Below, one piece after another: positions 9,693 to 21,708 of a stretch of DNA of 64,000 bases. The notes below the pieces were generated by a model that searched no databases, had not been told where the DNA came from, and worked only from the letters and a program-made list of their open reading frames with translations. Both the position numbers and the translations under genes were made by a program. This stretch comes from Sparassis latifolia (lineage: Eukaryota > Basidiomycota > Agaricomycetes > Polyporales > Sparassidaceae). Each line of letters starts with the position of its first letter. Positions within the stretch are counted from its first letter, which is position 1. The stretch is taken from contig CM031561.1 in the NCBI GenBank assembly GCA_018466975.1, positions 930,001 to 994,000 on the forward strand. The letters run 5' to 3'.

Positions 9693-11971
9693 ATGTCGAA
9701 ACGATCTCATAGTCATTCCATGTCCTCTAACATCTCTGCGCATATCGCGTATGCAGCACCTTCCGCCAAGAAGGCTCGATACAGTGATGCCAACTTCTCG
9801 CCGACTAAGATTGCGACTGCCGAAGCTGCAGAGAAGGTGGACAAAGACCCGCCTCTGTTTAAGTTGTTAGATGCGGTCAGTCGTGGCGTCAAGAAGCCTG
9901 GAAAGGGTGAATCTGTCGTATACTGGATGAGAATGCAGGATCTCAGAAGTACGCGCCTACTTCTTTCCATGATACTCCCTCTGACCTGTGACATCGCAGT
10001 TAACGACAACAGGGCTCTTGCACTTGCTTCCGCGCAAGCCCAGAAGGACAACGTTCCACTCCTCACCCTCTTCGTCTTTAGTCCTCAGGATTATATCGCA
10101 CACGATAGAAGCGCACGAAGAATTGACTTTACCATACGCAATCTGCAGCATATCAAAGTTCGTTGCCCCGAGACTTTGTGACGTCTGTCTTCTGACCGAT
10201 ACGATGATTCCTGCAGTCTTCTCTCGAACATTTGCAAATCCCATTATATACGACCACGCACTCCCCACGCACTGCTATTCCTTCGCACATCTTATCTCTT
10301 CTGAATGAGTGGAACGCGACGCATCTGTTCGCCAATATCGAGTATGAACTTGATGAGCTCAGGCGAGACATCAACGTCTGCGAGCTCGCAAAGAAGGGAG
10401 GCAAGGTTGCGTGTACGTTTGTGCACGATAAGTGCATTATTCCTCCTGGCGACGTGAGGACCAAAGACGGGAGAGGATATACAGTTAAACATTTGCATCT
10501 GCCACGCGACTCTCACAGGCTAACTCCTCTCTAGGTGTACTCTCCATTTTTGCGAGCATGGTTACCTCATCTCGCCTCCAAGTCTCACCCGGACCCTCTG
10601 GAATGTGCCCCCAGTCCAGAAGCCAATGGGAAATCTATCTATCAGCACCCGGTGTTCGGAAAGCTCTTTAACGTGCCTGTGCCTGAGGAGATAGAAGGGT
10701 TTACGATAAATGACATCGTTGAGAAGGAGCGGATTCGCACCTGTTGGGGCGCGGGTGAACTTGTCGCGAAAGAGGTCTGTCTCACAATCCTGCCACCTTG
10801 CCCTAGCTCACAGTACTATATAGATGCTCAGTCGCTTCCTTCACTCTAAAGCGCGCACTTCTCAGCTTGGCGTGGTCGACCCACTGGCAGATGGAGCTAA
10901 AGTGCCAGAAAAGAGTACGAAGAATACCCGTATTGGAAGGTATAAGGATGCGAGAGACAAAGCGGATGCAGACACTACGAGTCGCTTGAGGTGAGCTGAA
11001 AATTCTCCCTTGTATCTCACCGCTTGTCCTGATCTATGTTGATCACAGTCCGTACCTGGCTGCCGGTGTGATATCCGCGCGCGAGTGTATACGAGCCACG
11101 CTAGAAATTTCCGGGAACAAGGTCGATGCAAGCCACGAGACCGGTGTTGGACGATGGGTGCAAGAGATTGGTACGTGATCTCTCTCCTCATTCTTGCAGG
11201 TTGTTCATATCACAAGCTAGCTTGGCGAGATTTCTACACACATGTCCTTGCCCTCTTTCCCCGTGTTTCTATGGGCCGACCCTTTCAAGAGAAATTCGCA
11301 GAAGTGCGGTGGGAAACGGATGAACACTTGCAGGCATGGAAGGAAGGACATACGGGCGTGCCGATAGTGGATGCTGCAATGCGCCAGGCCCATACGATGG
11401 GTTGGATGCACAATCGCGCGCGGATGATAGCGGCGATGTTCTTGGTGAAGGATTTGATGATAGACTGGAGACTCGGCGAGAGGGTGAGCAGGCACTGTGC
11501 GTGCGATGGTACATTCTTAATCTCTCATATGCTTCGATATGCAGCATTTCATGGAAGTGCTCATCGATGGTGACCTTGCGTCCAACAACGGCGGCTGGCA
11601 ATGGAGCGCGAGCACTGGTGTCGATCCCGTACCCTACTTCAGGATATTCAATCCTTACCTGCAAAGCAAGAAGGTTTGTCTGCACTTTCAACCTATGGAA
11701 CGCAGTTGATTAACAGATCGTCCAGATAGATCCCACTGGCGATTACATCCGCTACTTCGTGCCGGAGCTGGCTAATGTGCGAGGAGACGGTGAGCTGTTC
11801 TGCTATGAAAGTCTCGCTGCTGCGTTCTGACTCAATGGCTAATCGAAATTAGACATACACAAGCCATCTGCTGCATTGGCAGACAAGCTCGGATATCCGA
11901 GACCTCTTGTGAGCCACGAAGAGGCGAGGAATCGTGCCCTCAGGAGATACAAGAACCCTGGCACGGAGTGA
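9693..11971 (+). CDS. PHR1: CPD photolyase (class I deoxyribodipyrimidine photo-lyase)
   Basis: Light-driven FAD enzyme that splits UV-induced cyclobutane pyrimidine dimers. ATG 9693 opens a Ser/His-rich leader with basic patches (AKKARYSD) that may act as a targeting signal. Order: antenna domain ([41 protein letters not shown], then [18 protein letters not shown]), linker ([28 protein letters not shown]) and the FAD domain ([84 protein letters not shown]). The NGGWQW block and the C-terminal YIRYFVPEL fit class I CPD photolyases better than cryptochromes or 6-4 enzymes. At least nine introns. Divergent from the S28 gene, convergent with the TXNDC9-like gene. The antenna cofactor (MTHF or deazaflavin) cannot be decided by eye. 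Confidence 0.93.
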
Positions 11972-12200
11972 AAGCTTTTCGCACATCAGTATGTACTAGC
12001 GAGGCTTTTACCTTCGCATTCCACTGTAACGTTATGTTGTATCATGTCCTTGAATAATTGCACGCCTGGTATAATTTCTCTTGTAGTGAGAATATTGAAC
12101 ACTACAGTTCATCACATATACCGAGGTGCAATATGGATGACTTATTTGCATTGTAGAAGCGCGCTTAGGCAAGGCTGATGGCTTCAAGCATGGGTATATA

Positions 12201-13193
12201 TCAATCATCCAAGTCGAAGTCTGAATCGTCATCCCGCTGTCCACGAATTTGCTGCCGCAAGGCTGGTTTTGCACCGTACACAATGTCTGAACTGCTTCGG
12301 TCCTCCTTCTGCAACACACCTGCGCATGAGAATTGATAAGTGTGTCAGCGGTGTTCCTATGTAGATCGGCTTACCGCTGGTTCCGAGACGCCATTCCAAG
12401 GTTGCAGTCTCGAATTGATCTCCATTTCCCAAATCTTCAAATCCAATCACTCTGAGGAAGTAACTAGTCAATATACGATCAAAACAGATGGCGATAAGAC
12501 AGCATACCGATCTTTGGAAACTCCGTCAACGAAGCAGATCACGCACGGCAACACTTTGACACCGAGCTTTTCTACCAGCCAAGGCACATTCTCGACAAAG
12601 ACACGAATGAAACGCGTTCCGAAATATTTAGGTGCTAGTTTCTAAGAATCTAGGACTTAGGATGTGATGGAATCAGGGTGGGACACGACATACTGCGAGG
12701 TGCTTGTCCATGATCAGACACCGGTGGAAGTTGCTGTGGTAAAAATGAATTATACAGCGAGGTTCCCTTCTGAGTGTCATTTGATTGCATTGATAAGACG
12801 CTGGACTATGGGAAGTGTGTAAAGAGGAACTCACGCGCTGGTTCGAATGACTTCTTGTTCGTCCGTAATCTCGTCATAACGACCGTGTCCGCTTTCCCTC
12901 ATGCTCTTGAGTTTCTCCATCCTGAAAAATGTGAGCAGTAGTTTCAGCACGCCATATTGTGAAACAGGGACGATTGTGAGGGTAGAGAAAGCACCTCACT
13001 CTCGCTTCAGTCGATCCATGCCTTGCTCTCGCAACCCAACGTTAGAGTCGTTCTCGATCTCGGCCTCCAGTTGCGCAAATAGCTCCTCCTCGTCATCATC
13101 TGAACGGTCGTCATCGTGACGGTTAGACCCGGAGGGAATGGGTTGTGTCAGACGGGCTGTGAGAGCAGCGACTTTGGGATTCAAGTCTGACAT
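12201..13193 (-). CDS. PLP1: Phosducin-like thioredoxin-fold protein (TXNDC9 / yeast Plp1 type)
   Basis: Members of this group bind the chaperonin CCT/TRiC and influence actin and tubulin folding. ATG at 13193: MSDLNPKVAALTARLTQP, then an acidic helix (DDDRSDDDEEELFAQLEAEI). After introns come MEKLKSMRESGHGRYDEI, FHRCLIMDKHLAKLAPKYF, FIRVFVENVPWLVEKLGVKV, LPCVICFVDGVSKDRVIGFE and TATLEWRLGTSG, which track human TXNDC9 closely (KHLAKLAPKYF, VIGFEDLG, TLEWRLG). The CxxC of redox-active thioredoxins is absent, as expected for this group. The tail is acidic (DDDSDFDLDD), ending in TGA at 12203-12201. Convergent with the photolyase gene, divergent from DOM34. Confidence 0.87.
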
Positions 13194-13509
13194 GGCTGAG
13201 CCTGCAAGAATATCAGAAAATACGAACGCAGTGACAATAACACGCGCAGCTTACCTATATCCGCCCAAAATTGACCAATGTGTGTTGCCGATATTGGAAC
13301 GTAAACCAGTAAACTTGAAGGGTCGAGGAGGAACAAAATCGCTCGAACGAACGCGTCGTAAACCAGGCACGTGGTCGGTGGATCTGGCTGTCACGATCTG
13401 GATCGAAATTGCAATCTTGGCCTCGAGATCTTTGGACGTCTGTTGAATTAGTCCTGCGGTGACACACTGCGACACAGGCCTTCTCTACTGCGAGTCATTT
13501 GCAGTCACC
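13194..13509. promoter_or_regulatory. Divergent promoter region TXNDC9-like / DOM34
   Basis: 316 bp between the two start codons. Antisense ORFs of 70-74 codons occur here, but they match no family and are not supported. No clear TATA box. Confidence 0.4.
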
Positions 13510-15230
13510 ATGAAGCTAGTTGGAAAATATATCGACAAGGATCGCTCAGTCTGTTCAATCCGTCTCGGTTACTTCTGAAGAAACTCATCCGGAAACAGGG
13601 CCATGTCACTTTGCGTCCAGAAGATGATGAGGACATGTGGCATCTGTACAACCTCATACAGGAGGTAAATAGTAATTCCAGTTCTCCTGCCCGTCGTATC
13701 TCATATCAACCGAACTGTAGGGAGATCATGTCCGTGCACCTGCCATACGGCGTGTACAGAACGTGTCTGCCACAGGATCAACTGAATCTCACCGTGTTCG
13801 CCTAAATTTAACGCTAGCCGTTACCCGCCTTACTTGGTCACCTTCCTCATCGGCCCCCGCGGATTCAGCATCCTCGACTGAAAATGCGAATAATTCCCAG
13901 AATTCGACTGTGTCATTGCAAATAGCGGGTCGCGTAACGTCAGAGAATCCTCACGTCAAACTTGGAGCATACCATACGTTGGATCTCGAACCCAACCGAG
14001 ATGTGCGGATAGAGAAGGATGAGGGTGGATGGGACAGTGTAGCTCTGAGTAGAGTGGAAGAGAGCTGCAAGCCCGGAAGAGGGGCCGAAGTTGGTGCCGT
14101 AGTTTGCGGGGAAGGTCGTGCACATCTTATGGTCATCTGGAAATGCAATTTGACAATATTTTCATATCATAGGGACGGCTATATTCTGTCTTCTCTCCGA
14201 ACATATGACCGTCGTATTACAACGACTCGAGGTCCCCATTCCTCGAAAAATATCCACAGGTTCTTCCGCACATGAAAAGGTCAATCTTTGCACCATTGTT
14301 TTCGACTACTTGTGTTGACGTGATAGATGAAACGCAGGGCTTAGCACGATTTTATTCCACGCTCTACACGTCGTTCCTCCGACATATCCCGTACTCAGCT
14401 CCATCTCTCCGCGCTATTGTTATCGCTTCTCCTGGCTGGGTGCGCGATGCTGTCTTTGACTACATCATGTCAGAGGCGAACAGAACCAACAATAAGGCGT
14501 TGTTGGCAGCACGAAGTAAATTCATCAGAGTTCATGTGAATAGTGCCCATGTCCACAGTCTGGTGGAGGTTTTGAAGAGCCCGGAGGTGAGCGATCCTGA
14601 CCATTGTTGACCAGGGTGGGTTGAGATTGACTTGCTAGCACAGATAGCATCACAGCTGAAGGAGACGAAGTTTGCCCGGGAAGGTATCATGCTGGATAAG
14701 TGAGTCGTTTCTTCTTCATAAGCCTATAACTATCCCTAAGGAATGATCCATTAGATTCTTCAAGATGTTGGGTGCAGATGAATTGCGGGCATGGTACGGC
14801 CCAGATCACGTCTCCCTTGCCGTGGATCGCGGTGCCGTTGGGACACTACTCATCTCGGATGAGTTATTTAGGTACTACTGTGGTTGCAACTTCCGGATGA
14901 AACTAATGTCGGTATTCTGGATATAGGGCAAACGACCCTGTGCTACGTAAAAAATACGTTTCCTTGGTCGAGAGTGTTAGGCAGAAAGGCGGAGAAGTCC
15001 TCATCTTCTCGAGTATGCATGAATCTGGTCAACGTGAGTGCAGTGCACTTGCGTGCAAGTGTCATGGAGCGCCATATATATGTTTACTGGTTGCTCCATC
15101 AGAATTGAACCAGCTCACGGGCATTGCAGCCATACTCACTTTCCCACTAGACGTAGAGGTTGTGGAGGCGGAGGAACGTGAGGCTCGAGAAGAGGAGGAG
15201 AGAAAGAAAGAGGAGGAGTCTGAAACCTGA
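13510..15230 (+). CDS. DOM34: Pelota / Dom34 ribosome-rescue factor
   Basis: Works with the GTPase Hbs1 to split stalled ribosomes in no-go and non-stop decay. The short first exon (ATG 13510) gives [13 protein letters not shown]. An intron follows, then [20 protein letters not shown] and [14 protein letters not shown] (Sm-like N-terminal domain), [36 protein letters not shown] and [12 protein letters not shown] (end of N domain), [40 protein letters not shown] and [15 protein letters not shown] (central domain), then [20 protein letters not shown] and [12 protein letters not shown] (C-terminal eRF1-3-like domain). It ends in an acidic/basic coiled tail ([16 protein letters not shown]). No GGQ motif, as expected for pelota. 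Eight or so short introns. Convergent with URA3 at 116 bp. Confidence 0.94.
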
Positions 15231-15346
15231 AGTGGGATTGCTTGAACACATCAACTGGATTGCATGAAATTATACTAGTATATCATTGTGTATCGGTAGA
15301 TCTCCTGTTGTATTAATGACAGACTACACAACCAGATGCGTAGGTA

Positions 15347-16301
15347 TTACTCGGCTGCAGAAATTCTCTCTTCATAAGCCGCCCATCCTTCCTTCTGGTA
15401 GATCTCGGCTTGTCCTTGCACGTACTCTGCATCAACTTCATTTCCTTTACCGTAGATACCACGGCCGACGATAATCACGTCGCACCCAGATTCCAGAACC
15501 ACTTCCTGCGGTGTCCTGTATTGCTGGCCCATGCTGTCTCCGCGAGAATGAAGACCGACACCGGGTGTGAGTATAAGAAAATCCTCGTCATCAGCGACGC
15601 CCTTGTCGCTCGCTGCGACTCCGTCCATGCGATGCTGAGCGATGAATCCTACCACGAAGTCGCGATGCGCACGTGCCATCTGGACGGCTTGCTCGGTGTA
15701 AGAGCCGGTGGCTAAGTTTCCTTTGGTGCTCATCTCGGCGAGCAACAGTAAACCTCTGCCAAGAGGAAGACCAACGGAAGATAGGCCTGCGATGACCGAG
15801 GGTCCTGGAACGGGGTGTGCATTCGTGATGTGCGACCAGCTTGCAATCTTGTAAACACCGCTTGAATACTGCAACGCAACGGTATTACCTGAATGGAATG
15901 TCATAGGCCCAACACTTTACAACTTATTTCAGGACACCAACCGATGTCCGCGAATTTTCTGTCCTCGAATATGAGGAAATCGTCCCGTTCGCTGAGCTCC
16001 TTCAGGCGGTCAATGACAGTCGGCTCGAAATCCTCGATGATATCAACATGCGTCTTGAGAGGAAATTCAGCGTAAGAACAATCAATCTATATGCAAAGCC
16101 AATGGATTTATTTGCCTTCACAAGACAGATGTATGGGCCGACGATGTCAATGATCCTGAGGAAATCAGCCTGCTTCGTGACATCTATGCTGACGCAGAGA
16201 TTGCTCCGCTTCCGCTCGATAGTCTCCAACAGCTCCTTCGCCGCAGGATTAGAGTGTCTCTCTGCTCTCTTAGCATATGACTGGAGGTGTGCTGGTGGCA
16301 T
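15347..16301 (-). CDS. URA3: Orotidine-5'-phosphate decarboxylase
   Basis: Converts OMP to UMP, the last step of de novo pyrimidine synthesis. Three exons: 16301-16116, 16053-15942 and 15888-15347; together 840 nt, giving a 279-residue protein, normal for the family. The start [20 protein letters not shown] is chosen because it aligns with basidiomycete homologues; an upstream in-frame ATG (16412) would add unrelated sequence. Active-site residues are present: Lys in LVK|THVDII at the exon 1/2 junction, and the Asp-Lys-Asp cluster in [11 protein letters not shown]. The C-terminus has ILTPGVGL and [10 protein letters not shown] for phosphate binding. Intron 1 (16054-16115) begins GC instead of GT; intron 2 (15889-15941) is standard. 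Native gene with local introns and neighbours, not an inserted marker. Shares a 123-bp promoter with PUS7. Confidence 0.95.
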
Positions 16302-16424
16302 TCTTCGTTCACAGTGAATGCAAGCCAACATTGACTCGGACTCCGAGTCGAAATCGAGTCGAAGATAACTGATAAGATAAAAATCTGTCAAGCATCTTAT
16401 CTCTGCTCGCACGTTCCGACGGCG
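16302..16424. promoter_or_regulatory. Compact bidirectional promoter URA3 / PUS7
   Basis: Only 123 bp separate the two start codons. It contains a short palindromic stretch around GACTCGGACTCCGAGTC (16335-16351). No TATA box. Confidence 0.5.
16335..16351. repeat. Short palindrome in the URA3/PUS7 promoter
   Basis: GACTCGGACTCCGAGTC: GACTCGG and CCGAGTC are exact reverse complements (7-bp arms around ACT). Could be a dimeric transcription-factor site or a chance palindrome. Confidence 0.5.
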
Positions 16425-19400
16425 ATGTCTGCTTCACCGAAAACCCGTCCAAGAGAGCATGAGGACGACAACGACAACGCGGGCCGTAGTCCCAAGCGGA
16501 CCAAGGTAGATGAACATGTTTCTCAAGATGTACCGATGGATACCAGCAACAGTAGGGATACCACAGATCAGACAGTACCCAGTGCATTAAAATCGGACGT
16601 CGAGAGCTTGCTCCCTCCGAGCCATGCGTTCCTCGGCGCACCTGCGCCAGTCTATACAGAGGATGGTTCTATGCAGCGCATCATGGAAACCGATGTTGGG
16701 ATCTCTGAATACGTCGGACACGACGTTCCTCAAATAGAAGGCATCATCAAACAGAGGTCGGCCTTTTTATTCACAGTCTGCTTATAACTCATTCCAAATG
16801 GTAATGAAGGTTTACCGACTTCTTGGTCTTCGAGGTTGATTTGGAAAGTCAAGTTATTCATCTAAAGTCCTTGGGAAAACCCGAGTCTTCGCCCAAATCG
16901 AAGTCAGATGCCAAGGTGACTGAACCTCTGTCTCCAGAAGCATCCACAAGTTCTGCAGGACCACGCTCCGTTTCAAACGGAAGCGCGATCAAATCTGAGG
17001 CCGCAGAAGTTGCTACAGACGAAGAGACTATTCCGCCAAATAAGGATATTCCTGCCGCTGCGACAGAGGATATTGGGGAAACTGAATCGACGTCGCAAGA
17101 CCAAGACTCATTGCCCGAGCGTATCACAAAGGCCTTGTCACCTTTCCTCTCCGAGGAAGCGATAATTCGCGTGAGGGAGCTGTACCAGGAGGGTCCAGAA
17201 CCGCCATTCGTGAGCGACAGCGGCTGGGGAGGACGTCAAGCAAAACAGTCCAATGACGAGGAGAAACCAGAAAACGTCGAAATGCCGACGGAGCTGCAAC
17301 AAGAAGAATCAGGAAGATCCGGTAGAGGCAGACGAGGGAGAGATCGTGGAGGTCGAAGTGGCCGCGGTGGTCGTGGAGGCAGAGGGGGAGGCAGAGGTGG
17401 TCGGGAAGATCATCGCAGAGTGCTGACAGATGTCTGTCTTATCTTTTGCTCTGCTCACAGTCGTCTGATCTCTGAACACCAATAGCCAATTGCGTCCAAG
17501 GATATACGCACTGGCCTTCATCAAGCAATCCGGCAGTTGTTCGGGGGGAAACTTGACTCAGAAACAGATACAACTACTCCAGCCGGTGAAGAGGGTTCCC
17601 GTATTGTGATCAAATGGTCCCGGCGAGGCACTGGGCGCGGTGGGGGGCGAGGCGGCCGGACAGGTAACAATAAAACTTCTGTGCTTGTGCTTTCCACTGA
17701 GATTGCTGCCACCAGCTCGCGGAGAACGTCCCGAGAGGGGCACATTCCCTCCTTATATCCACTTCACTCTTCAGAAAACGAACCGCGATACGCAGGATGC
17801 TCTGGCACATCTCTCGCGGTCGCTGCATGTCAACGTCAAAGATATCTCTGTCGCAGGGACAAAGGACAAGCGTGGTGTTACCGTGCAACGCGTTTCACTC
17901 AAGAGAGGGAACAAAACCGTGGAAGATATCTGGAAATTGGCCAACGGTGTCAACGGACGAAGAACCGAAGAAGAGGCTGTGACCCATCGGGGAGAGAGAG
18001 GCATACGGATTGCTGATTTCAATTATCGGAAGGCCAGCTTGGAGTTAGGCATGTTGAAAGGTAACGCTTTCGTGATTACGCTTAGGTAGGGTCGACATTA
18101 CTGGAACAGGCCAAGTGCTGACTAGTTCCTCAGGAATGTACAGGTAGACACCATGGAAACACTTGATCGGGCTATGAACACCATTAAGACCAAAGGCTTT
18201 ATCAATTACTACGGTTAGAACATCTTTGAAATATGGCTGTCTGTGTCTCATGCATGTTGACATTGCAGGTATGCAACGGTTCGGTACAGCATCTATACCT
18301 ACGCACTCCATCGGTCTCGCACTCCTGAAGTCGGACTGGCATAGGGCCATATCCTTGATACTGCGTCACAGGCCTGGAGAACATCCTGAAGTCGTTGCAG
18401 CACGGGATGCTTGGCTGGTTGATGGAGACCTTGACAAAGCTCTTGAACTCATGCCGAGGCGTGTCGTTGCTGAGCGCTGCATATTAGAGAGCTACAAGAA
18501 ACAAGGCGGGGACACCAGAAATGCCATGGGTGCTCTTTCGACGGTACGATTTATTCGTGCGCTTATCATGCTACAAATCAAACGCCGGTCATAGATACCT
18601 CGCAATCTGCGTCTCATGTACGTGCACGCATACCAATCGTACGTGTGGAACGCCATCGTATCCGAACGCATAAAGATGCATGGTGCGGAGAACCCTGTAG
18701 CTGGAGACTTGGTTTTCGAGCCGGAATCCACCAGCAAAGCTGAAGCTGGCGAAGAAGATCCAGAGTTGGTCACTAATACCATCGAAGGAGATGCTCTCGC
18801 TGAGGAGCCGACTGAGACTCATAGTACGTTCCTTTTTTAATAATATGTTGGGCTTACACCGACCCCTTGAAAGCCTCCGGGCGGTCCGCGAGACGGTTAA
18901 AGAAACCTTGGGAACCACCTAAGGTGAAAACGTTGACCGCAGAAGACCTCCCAAATTACACCATATTTGATGTGATTATGCCCTTGCCCGGAAAAGATGT
19001 GGCATTCCCGGGTGGTCCCCTAGGTGAACGCTACAAAGATTTCCTTAGAGCTGACGGATTGGATCCCGACAATTTCGTACGGAAGCAGAAGTAGGACAGC
19101 AATTCTAACGAAGTAGACCCACTGACGATTTCCACCGAACAGGGAATATAGTCTCGGAGGTTCTTACCGCAAGATTTTGCACCTACCAAAAGAGCTTTCT
19201 TGGTCTGTGCTTCGATATACGGATCCAGATGTTGCACTGGCCCAGGCTGACGAAGATAAGCTTCTTGGCTTTGATCCCCCGGCTGCGGTGGAAGACGGCA
19301 AATTCATGGCTTTGCAGGTTCATCTTACTCTCGGGACAGCTGCATATGCTACAATGGCTTTACGAGAAGTCACGAAGACAGAGACAAGTTCTCATTTCCA

Positions 19401-19473
19401 GTCGACTCTGACACAGGCCTCCGAGGATCAAAAATACAAGACAACCGCTGAAGACGAGGGTGCAGACAACTGA
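16425..19473 (+). CDS. PUS7: TruD-family tRNA/mRNA pseudouridine synthase
   Basis: Isomerises uridine to pseudouridine in tRNA, U2 snRNA and mRNA. ATG 16425 gives [17 protein letters not shown] with a basic patch (SPKRTK) suggesting nuclear entry. Domain order: family N-terminus ([27 protein letters not shown]), a long acidic/serine-rich insertion (about 16880-17300), an Arg/Gly-rich block (17320-17406) and a second RG patch (17617-17661), then [19 protein letters not shown], the catalytic loop [14 protein letters not shown] (Asp is the nucleophile), [20 protein letters not shown], a TRUD insertion, [20 protein letters not shown], and a C-terminal region ending in acidic DEGADN. Catalytic and fold motifs are all present. 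The low-complexity insertion is larger and more RG-rich than I would expect for yeast Pus7. Divergent from URA3. Confidence 0.93.
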
Positions 19474-19762
19474 GACCTGACATTCACTATTGGCTGAGCA
19501 TTGTGCTGCCGCGAGCTCGTGTCGGAAAGGCGTTTCGTGTTGCGGAGCTGCTGTAGGATTGTGGCGCTGTATATCTGTAGCTCGGTGTACTTTTGACAAT
19601 CTTAGATTTTCTGACCGGCTTGAGCCCTGCCCTGCGCTGCCGCAGTAAACTGACAGGCGGCTGCCTCAGCTTCGCCTTGCTTCTTCATGATCTGAAAACC
19701 TTCTTTGTGCATTTGTCTTAGATCTCTCTGAACTATTGTATTGACGTTGACCGTCGCAAGCC

Positions 19763-21708
19763 ATGGCTAACATCGAACGAATCGTATTCTTGTCCCTTGT
19801 CTTGGACCTGTTCGGTTGGCATAAACCTTGCGATCTCCACGCACGGATACTTCTGATGGATTTGTAACAGCATTCACCATTCCTCTCCCTCTGTTTCCTC
19901 GAATAATCGAGTGGTACACGAAGGTATGAGTAACTGATCGTACTACTAGTCTCGGAAGTATCTAATTAGCAGATACGGCTGTGGCAAAGCGCGAGTCGTC
20001 AGATCCGTCAGGCTTTCTTTCACGGACGTTATTCGTCGTATCTTCCGCTCGGAGTCTGCTGTATGAACCCAAGTCGAACCCCCAACGATGGGACATTGTG
20101 CTGCTGGGTGAGTAGGCTACTATCACATAAAGATGGGCAAAACGAATGACTACGTCCAGGCGGCTTGATGGGCTCCGTGTTCTCGTGAGTGACACTGAAT
20201 GCACATAAATTGACGACCACTCATGCGTGTTTATCTTTGACATACAGGGCGCTGCAATGGTGAGGTTTCACTTAGACGACAGCAACTATCTCTCACCTGG
20301 AGCAGGTTTATAGCACCGTACATCGGTTCTTTGAGCGACAAATACGGGCGCAAGCGTGTCCTGCTTGTCACGATGATCGGAAATATCTTGTCCGCACTAG
20401 TGTGCGTACATTGAATGTCCACATTCACTGCATATTCATTGCAACTCTCAGATGGCTCAACGCTACCACGTTCGCTGTCTACATGCTATCCCGAGTGATC
20501 GGTGGGATAAGTGAGGGAAACGTGCAACTAGCCATGTGGGTGAACTCATGTCTCTCCTTTCACTTTCCTGATAACACTTCTTCTTAGTGCTATCCTGTCG
20601 GACGTCACGACCCCCGCTAACCGCTCGAAAGCGTTGGCTCACGTAGGGATTGCTTTCGCGATATGCTTCTGCATCGGTCCTCCCATCGGTGCATACTTTG
20701 CCTCACGGCCTCTCCCGACCTCGATCTCAGCCTCGGGCTTTGAACTCAACGTTTATGCGACGCCGGCGTTCATTACTTTGGTACTCCTTGTTCTGGAGAC
20801 TATTTTCTTGATCGTTGCGCTTCCAGAGACCAGAGGCAAGGGCGCGCAGGCGACGATACCCAAGAAAGTCTCCGAGCCGTCGAAAAGCAAAGTGGAAGAA
20901 AGTCCGAGTACTACTGGCCACGCACTCACGAAATCAAGAAGCGTGGAAGAACGGCTCAGCACGCTGAAGGCGCTGCGAAATTTGCACTTCCTGTTCTTAG
21001 GAATTTTCTCGGGCGTCGAGTTCACTCTGACGTTCCTTACCTTCGATTGTGAGTCGTATGTTGTCCAAAGCAGTCGTACGTGGTGCTGAACAGCGACTCA
21101 CGCCACAGTGTTCGACTGGAACAATAAGCAGAATGGTACGCTCATCGGCTCCATTGGCATCATCAGCGCACTCCTCCAGGGCGGGTACGTTCGTCGAGCC
21201 ATACCTAAGATCGGGGAGGCCGTCATGGCCCGGCGCGGAGTCTCCAGCTGCGCCGTCGGTCTCGTCCTCCTGACACTGATCCCCCACGCCCTTCCGGACC
21301 GCGATACGACCGCGGTGAGACTACTTCAAGGAGCCGCCGTCTGCATGGCCTTCACCTCTGCAACGGTGGTCAACTCTTTGACATCGTTCGCATCACTGCA
21401 ATGCGACGACGCTGTCGACGAGGACACCGGGAAACCCGTGGAGGAGCACCCTGAGCTCGCGAAGGGCAAGGCGCTGGGCCGCTTCCGCTCTTCTGGTCAG
21501 CTGGGACGGGCCATAGGCCCGTTACTGGGTGAGAATCTTAACGCTCACTGCAGACTTACTGTGCTCTAAATTTGTTCATTTGCCAGCGTGCGCCTCGTAC
21601 TGGACTTTCGGTCCATCATTGACGTATGCCATCAGCGCTGCGGCCATGTTCGCCCTATCTGCTTCCATGAAGAGCATCGCCACCCACAAAACTGTCGCTG
21701 CATCCTAA
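19763..21708 (+). CDS. Major facilitator superfamily transporter (MFSD10/TETRAN-like)
   Basis: Twelve-helix secondary transporter. ATG 19763: MANIERIVFLSLVLDLFAFT (helix 1) then PLPLFPRIIEWYTK. After an extramembrane segment comes RWDIVLLGGLMGSVFS (helix 2), the signature MFS motif A (GSLSDKYGRKRVLLVT), VYMLSRVIGGISEGN (helix 4), GIAFAICFCIGPPIGAYFAS (helix 5), AFITLVLLVLETIFLIVALP (helix 6), a central charged loop, LHFLFLGIFSGVEFTLTFLT (helix 7), IGIISALLQGG, SSCAVGLVLLTLIPHALP, GRFRSSGQLGRAIGPLL and SLTYAISAAAMFALSASM (last helices). About nine introns; several early exons are under 60 nt. It resembles human MFSD10 and related fungal organic-anion/drug transporters. The substrate cannot be told from sequence. 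Confidence 0.85.

Noticed and set aside
9693..11971. Cryptochrome or 6-4 photolyase
   Set aside because: The NGGWQW and YIRYFVPEL blocks and lack of a long C-terminal extension fit class I CPD photolyase better.
13251..13475. Two minus-strand ORFs upstream of the TXNDC9-like gene
   Set aside because: Overlapping frames without family features; the TXNDC9 N-terminus is complete at 13193.
15347..16301. URA3 as an inserted selectable marker
   Set aside because: It has introns of local type, ordinary flanks and no vector sequence, so it is a native gene.
16302..16412. Upstream in-frame ATG of URA3 (16412)
   Set aside because: The extra residues do not resemble OMP decarboxylases and would run through the PUS7 promoter; the 16301 start aligns.
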